From contig CBDFGO010000001.1 of NCBI GenBank assembly GCA_965247125.1, forward strand, positions 186,001-250,000: a DNA stretch of 64,000 nucleotides, given 5' to 3'. Shown here piece by piece: positions 60,127-64,000 of this stretch. Position 1 is the stretch's first letter, and the number at the start of each line of letters is the position of its first letter. The stretch comes from CALBJU01 sp965247125. Lineage in GTDB: Bacteria > Bacteroidota > Rhodothermia > Rhodothermales > UBA10348. A program made the translations under genes and the position numbers. The notes beneath the pieces were generated by a model, which saw nothing but the letters and a program-made list of their open reading frames with translations, did not search any database and was not told the DNA's origin.

Positions 60127-62049
60127 ATGCCTGAAATATATCGCCGTCTGGTCCTGCTCTGCACACTTTGCTTTCTTCCACTTGTCTCAATGGCGCAAGA
60201 GCAAAACCTTGGTGTTCCGCGCGTTGTTTTGGATGGAATTGGATTTCCCGTGACACTGGAAGTAACGGGAGATTCGTTGTCGATGAGTGCATACACCGTG
60301 CAGGGCGTTGGAGAGGCATCTGGATTCGAGTATGATGACGAATACGATGATGGAGTGGGAGCCTGGGTGGCCTCGGATGTCATGGTGGAAGGAAAGGGGA
60401 TGCAGGGTATCACACTCTACCGCCTGAGTGAGTCAGTCGTTACGGAAGAGACGCGAAGTATTGCTGGATGGTGGTCGATTTTCCCACCGATCTTGGCCAT
60501 CGGCATTGCGCTGGTGTTCAAGAGGGTGATTCCAGCCTTGTTTCTGGGTATCTGGGTCGGAGCAATGACAGTAGCCGGATTTTCGATCGCGGGGGCTTTT
60601 GAGGGCCTTTTGAATTCTTTCGCGGTCTATGTACAGCAGGCATTTTCGGACCCTGCACATGGCCAGATCATCTTGTTCACCCTGATGATTGGGGGTATGG
60701 TCGGAATTATATCGAAGAACGGTGGCATGCAGGGTGTCGTGAATCACATCGTACGATGGGCGAGCACGCCCCGCCGCGGCCAGGCTGCAACGGGAACGCT
60801 CGGTCTCGCCATCTTTTTTGACGACTACGCTAATTCGCTTGTTGTTGGAAACACGATGCGTAGCGTGACGGATCGACTCCGCATCTCCAGGGAGAAGCTG
60901 GCCTACATCGTGGACTCGACAGCGGCCCCCGTCGCGTGTATAGCTCTAGTGACGACGTGGATAGGATACGAGGTTGGACTGATCGGCACCGCACTGGACA
61001 AAATCGATGGACTCTCTGGTTCAGCTTACGCATTTTTTCTGGCCTCGATACCTTATTCGTTCTATCCGATCCTCGCTATATTTTTTGTGTTCGCCGTTTC
61101 TCTCTCGCGCCGTGACTTTGGCCCGATGCTTCAAGCAGAGATAAGAACTCGGACCACTGGAGAAGTAATTGGACCCGATGCTAGCATAGATGAAGAGGCG
61201 GTATCTGGAAAAGAGACGGCTCCCAAGGAAGGCATTCCTCACCGCGCCATTAACGCCGTTTTGCCGGTCATGGTGCTCATATTTGGGGTGATGGGCAGCC
61301 TGTGGGCGACGGGAACTGGCGATTCCATTCAGGAAATAATCAATTCCTCGGATTCGTACCTCGCCCTCATGTGGGCCTCTCTACTCGGGGTTGTGGTAGC
61401 AGCCTTCTTGTCTGGCGCGCAACGCATCCTAACCATATCTGAGATTGTAGAGTCCTGGTATGCGGGACTGAAAGGGATGCTTTTCGCCATGATTATACTG
61501 ATTCTGGCCTGGTCTCTTTCGGCGATAACGGAAGACCTCCACACTGCGCCCTATCTGGTCTCTGTGTTAGGTGATTCGCTGAGTCCGGGCATGGTACCGG
61601 CCGTTGTGTTCATTCTCGCCGCGGCAACAGCGTTCGCAACGGGGTCAAGTTGGGGCACCATGGGTATTCTTTTTCCACTGGTCGTCCCGCTCGCGTGGGC
61701 GGTCATGCAGGTGAATGGCATGGGGGATGCTTCGTACTACTACATCCTCTATTCGACCATTTCGTGCATTTTGGCTGGTTCGGTCTGGGGAGACCACTGT
61801 TCACCCATTTCTGACACGACGATTCTTTCGTCGATGGCGTCAGGATGTGACCATATCGATCACGTCCGCACGCAGCTTCCGTACGCTCTCTTTGTTGGAG
61901 GCGTCTCGCTGTTCGTCGGCACGCTTCCCTCCGGATTCGGATTCCCCTGGTGGGCTTCACTCATTCTGGGGGTTGCCATCCTACTGGGAGGACTGATGAT
62001 GTACGGTGAAATAGCTGACGATGCGGTAGTAACAGAAACCGCTTCGTAG
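60127..62049 (+). CDS. NhaC-family Na+/H+ antiporter with exported N-terminal domain
   Basis: The 640-aa protein has a cleavable-looking signal peptide (LVLLCTLCFLPLVSMAQ) and then about 95 mostly beta-prone residues (VVLDGIGFPVTLEVTGDSLS, VASDVMVEGKGMQGITLYRL). The antiporter domain, of about 12 helices, starts near residue 115. Family motifs in the membrane part are ALFLGIWVGAMTVAGFSIAG, AIFFDDYANSLVVGNTMRSV, STAAPVACIALVTTWIGYEV, FATGSSWGTMGILFPLVVPL and GSVWGDHCSPISDTTILSSM. It exports Na+ (or malate/lactate-coupled, as in some relatives). The extra N-terminal domain is unlike ordinary NhaC and may sense or bind something in the periplasm. Confidence 0.9.
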   Translation: MPEIYRRLVLLCTLCFLPLVSMAQEQNLGVPRVVLDGIGFPVTLEVTGDSLSMSAYTVQGVGEASGFEYDDEYDDGVGAWVASDVMVEGKGMQGITLYRLSESVVTEETRSIAGWWSIFPPILAIGIALVFKRVIPALFLGIWVGAMTVAGFSIAGAFEGLLNSFAVYVQQAFSDPAHGQIILFTLMIGGMVGIISKNGGMQGVVNHIVRWASTPRRGQAATGTLGLAIFFDDYANSLVVGNTMRSVTDRLRISREKLAYIVDSTAAPVACIALVTTWIGYEVGLIGTALDKIDGLSGSAYAFFLASIPYSFYPILAIFFVFAVSLSRRDFGPMLQAEIRTRTTGEVIGPDASIDEEAVSGKETAPKEGIPHRAINAVLPVMVLIFGVMGSLWATGTGDSIQEIINSSDSYLALMWASLLGVVVAAFLSGAQRILTISEIVESWYAGLKGMLFAMIILILAWSLSAITEDLHTAPYLVSVLGDSLSPGMVPAVVFILAAATAFATGSSWGTMGILFPLVVPLAWAVMQVNGMGDASYYYILYSTISCILAGSVWGDHCSPISDTTILSSMASGCDHIDHVRTQLPYALFVGGVSLFVGTLPSGFGFPWWASLILGVAILLGGLMMYGEIADDAVVTETAS

Positions 62050-62084
62050 GACTTCGACAAACTGCGCATCGAAACAGAAATCAC

Positions 62085-62438
62085 ATGTCTGAAAACTGGT
62101 TGCACGCGGATGATCGGCCCTGGGGTCGTTGGGAGGAATACCTGAATGAATCGGGCTACCGGGTCAAACGCATTATCGTGCATCCCGGTGAGCGTATTTC
62201 GCTCCAGCGGCATGCTCTGAGGAGTGAACACTGGGTGATCGTCTCGGGATCGGGCGAATTCACCCTGGATGACTCCGTGACGGCAGTCGGACCTGGAGAC
62301 CGGGTATTTATCCCCGTCGGGGGTGTTCATCGAATCCAGAACGTTTCTACGGCAGACCTGATCATCATCGAGACCCAGTTGGGAGTCTGTGATGAAGATG
62401 ATATTGAACGCCTTGAGGATGACTACGGCAGGGCCTGA
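62085..62438 (+). CDS. Cupin protein, mannose-6-phosphate isomerase type II-like
   Basis: The 117-aa single-domain cupin matches the C-terminal isomerase domain of ManC/AlgA: RPWGRWEEYLNESGYRVKRI, then PGERISLQRHALRSEHWVIV with the metal-binding Gln/His/Glu residues, VGPGDRVFIPVGGVHRIQN with the second cupin motif His, and IIETQLGVCDEDDIERLED. The nucleotidyltransferase half of ManC is absent, so it acts alone. It may isomerise mannose/fructose 6-phosphate or a related sugar. It begins 35 bases after the antiporter gene and is convergent with the flippase-like gene (6 bases between stops). Confidence 0.88.
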   Translation: MSENWLHADDRPWGRWEEYLNESGYRVKRIIVHPGERISLQRHALRSEHWVIVSGSGEFTLDDSVTAVGPGDRVFIPVGGVHRIQNVSTADLIIIETQLGVCDEDDIERLEDDYGRA

Positions 62439-62444
62439 CCCTCT

Positions 62445-63560
62445 TCAGGAGGCCTTGGTGACCTTGGTGGTCCTGCGCTGGATATGCCCGGTGGACAGAC
62501 TGATTCCGAATACCAGAAAAATGTAGTACCCGAGTATTCTCCACGTCAGCAGGGACGGAACGAGAAGGGAGGTATCGGGCAGCAAATCACCAAAGAACAG
62601 AGCATACAATCCCTCAACGCCCCCTGCACCGCCCGGAGTGGGCATGACAAGGGCTGAGATGTTCATCGCCATCGACCGGATGAACAAGAGCAACATATCC
62701 ACATCGGGTACGAAACTCCAGATGACAAACACCGCGAGGGAATAGCGGGCCATCCAAGTCCCCGAAGTCAGTAGAAATCCCCGAAGGAAAAAATCACTTT
62801 TCTGTCGGCGTAGTACCGACGCACGCGCGGAAAATTGCTCCATTTCGCCCGTGACCCGATCCCTGTATCTGCGTAGCAAGGGTAGACTGAAAACGCGATG
62901 GGCAACCTTTCCGAGCAATTCTGGATGGAAGAGGGTTGCATACGCAAAAAGTCCAGCGTATGCCATCAGGAGGATGAAATAGGAGATCGCCGTCCATAAG
63001 CCGACAATTCCTACCGATGAGGGAATCACCTCCAGGTAGAATGCCGAGATCAGGATGACGGGCACAGATAGTGAGAACCAGACCTGGTCCAGAAGCATGA
63101 CATAGGTCATAACCGCCGATACATCACCGATAGCAATAGTTTTTCCGGACGACATCCGGGATTCTCTAGCGATGTAATACGCTGTAAGCGGGGCTCCACC
63201 CACGAGCGATGGCGAAATATTCGAGGCGAAGTCCCACGCGAGTTGGGAGCGAACGCCGGCTTTGAACCCGAGTGCGTGTCGGGAAATAAAGCTGATTCTC
63301 CAGCCCCCGAAAAGTACCCGAAGAACAACCATCGCCACGGCCCCTGACATGATCAGTGGGTCAACCGACGGAATAAATTTTTGAAATGCACCCTCATCCC
63401 AGGTGAAATATGCGATCACCAAAAGGACGCCTACTCCCAACCCGATGGGAAGGACGATCCCTTTTAGAGAGATACCGGGGTGATCTTCGTGATGATCATC
63501 GTGACGATCATCCGGCGGGTCCAGCTCCGGAGGTAGGTGACTGTGGCTGTCGTTGGACAT
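62445..63560 (-). CDS. Lysylphosphatidylglycerol-synthase-TM/UPF0104-like membrane protein
   Basis: The 371-aa integral membrane protein has about eight helices. It carries the hallmark segments of the flippase-like/UPF0104 domain, SLVGGAPLTAYYIARES and MPTPGGAGGVEGLYALFFGD (the PxPGGxG motif). A His/Asp-rich cytoplasmic N-terminus (DDRHDDHHEDHP) might bind metal. The aminoacyltransferase domain of MprF is missing, so by itself it probably moves or senses lipids. The substrate is unknown. Confidence 0.85.
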   Translation of the reverse strand: MSNDSHSHLPPELDPPDDRHDDHHEDHPGISLKGIVLPIGLGVGVLLVIAYFTWDEGAFQKFIPSVDPLIMSGAVAMVVLRVLFGGWRISFISRHALGFKAGVRSQLAWDFASNISPSLVGGAPLTAYYIARESRMSSGKTIAIGDVSAVMTYVMLLDQVWFSLSVPVILISAFYLEVIPSSVGIVGLWTAISYFILLMAYAGLFAYATLFHPELLGKVAHRVFSLPLLRRYRDRVTGEMEQFSARASVLRRQKSDFFLRGFLLTSGTWMARYSLAVFVIWSFVPDVDMLLLFIRSMAMNISALVMPTPGGAGGVEGLYALFFGDLLPDTSLLVPSLLTWRILGYYIFLVFGISLSTGHIQRRTTKVTKAS

Positions 63561-63734
63561 GGGCGGGTAACTGGCCTTTCTGGCCGGGGTTCATCAATTC
63601 CAGGTCGGTAGTGCAAGCCGCCTCGGAAAGCAGCATAGTATCAACTGCGTGCCGACACACGATAAGGAAAATAAGGAGTATCGATTTTGTGATTCATGAA
63701 TAGATGATAGATCACTGCCAGGTGTAGTGGTTGT

Positions 63735-64000
63735 ATGAAAGCCGACTTGCACATGCACTCCACCGCCTCGGATGGCAGATTGGCGCCAGCCGCGGTGATG
63801 GGAGCAGCTGCGAAGGCTGGCCTTGAAATCGTGTCGTTAACCGATCATGACACCGTGATGGGCGTGCAGGAGGCAAAATCAACTGCCCTATCACTCGGCC
63901 TGGACTTTGTCGTTGGTGCGGAAGTGAGCTCGGTTGCGAGCGGGGAAGAGGTCCACCTGTTGTCATATGGTTTCGACGAGGACGACGCTGGGATGCTGGA
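63735..64000 (+). CDS. PHP-domain phosphoesterase, N-terminal fragment
   Basis: The gene runs off the right edge, and 88 codons are visible from ATG 63735. The protein opens with ADLHMHSTASDGRL (metal-binding HxH) and has IVSLTDHDTVMG (further His/Asp ligands) and VVGAEVSSVASGEEVHLLSY. This is the pattern of YciV/TrpH-type PHP phosphoesterases (RNase AM / nucleoside 3',5'-bisphosphate phosphatase branch). The catalytic C-terminal half is not in the window, so the exact activity cannot be judged. Confidence 0.88.
   Translation, partial: MKADLHMHSTASDGRLAPAAVMGAAAKAGLEIVSLTDHDTVMGVQEAKSTALSLGLDFVVGAEVSSVASGEEVHLLSYGFDEDDAGML

Overview
The window looks like chromosomal DNA of an aerobic, Gram-negative, probably marine bacterium of the Bacteroidota/Rhodothermota/Balneolota group. 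The evidence is a PorQ-like type IX secretion protein, a TonB-dependent receptor with an N-terminal carboxypeptidase-regulatory-like domain behind a TPP riboswitch, a fused alpha/beta 2-oxoacid dehydrogenase E1, DPP-IV, Na+-coupled carriers, several TAnnTTTG-type -7 promoter boxes, and weak or absent Shine-Dalgarno sites with frequent GTG/TTG starts. The species is not identified. I saw no rRNA, tRNA, insertion sequence, prophage or CRISPR array. Gene density is high and gene function is mostly core metabolism and envelope.

Layout. 1-2050: the end of a membrane pyrophosphatase, a perfect hairpin, and a two-lipoyl E2 acyltransferase. 2301-4785: a tyrosine-recombinase-like protein lacking both catalytic arginines, a bacterial PH-domain protein, and PorQ. 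5210-11774: secA, recN and a phosphohexomutase. 11771-13368: a CoA-type Nudix hydrolase and a secreted Arg/Gly/Pro-rich protein. 13598-15887: an OmpR-type two-component pair, then Hsp20. 16743-19560: fumarylacetoacetase between a small exported protein and a conserved protein of unknown function. 19829-22370: a TPR protein and cystathionine gamma-synthase. 22411-26902 (minus): response regulator, histidine kinase, fused E1. 26994-35183: alanine racemase, DPP-IV, dihydroorotase, metallophosphoesterase, D-Ala-D-Ala ligase, pseudouridine-5'-phosphate glycosidase. 35292-38460: M28 peptidase, MOSC protein, HNH nuclease, small membrane protein. 38554-41326: TPP riboswitch plus TonB receptor. 41375-47529 (minus): arginine-deiminase-fold enzyme, lipoprotein, ABC-2 exporter, phosphoglycerate kinase, GAPDH. 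47942-52130: a tight five-gene cluster (TPR membrane protein, NtrC-type regulator, LolD-like ATPase, duplicated-domain exported protein, PdxH). 52304-57540: NrnA-type DHH phosphoesterase, leucyl aminopeptidase, PdxA, methyltransferase, FtsE-like ATPase. 57772-64000: Na+/alanine symporter, uracil phosphoribosyltransferase, NhaC-type antiporter, cupin, flippase-like protein, and the start of a PHP phosphoesterase.

Functional links. alr and ddl supply the D-Ala-D-Ala of peptidoglycan. pdxA and pdxH belong to the DXP-dependent PLP route, and PLP is used by alr and the cystathionine synthase encoded here. upp, psuG and dihydroorotase deal with pyrimidines. E1 and E2 of a 2-oxoacid dehydrogenase lie 20 kb apart on opposite strands. 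The riboswitch-controlled receptor is best read as an outer-membrane importer for thiamin or a precursor.

The items most worth a second look are the TPP-riboswitch receptor, the catalytically degenerate recombinase and the motif upstream of it that recurs before the HNH gene, the uncharacterised partner of fumarylacetoacetase, the duplicated-domain exported protein inside the LolD-like/PdxH cluster, and the repeated occurrence of 13-21 bp tandem duplications in intergenic DNA. No clearly new multi-gene system was seen.
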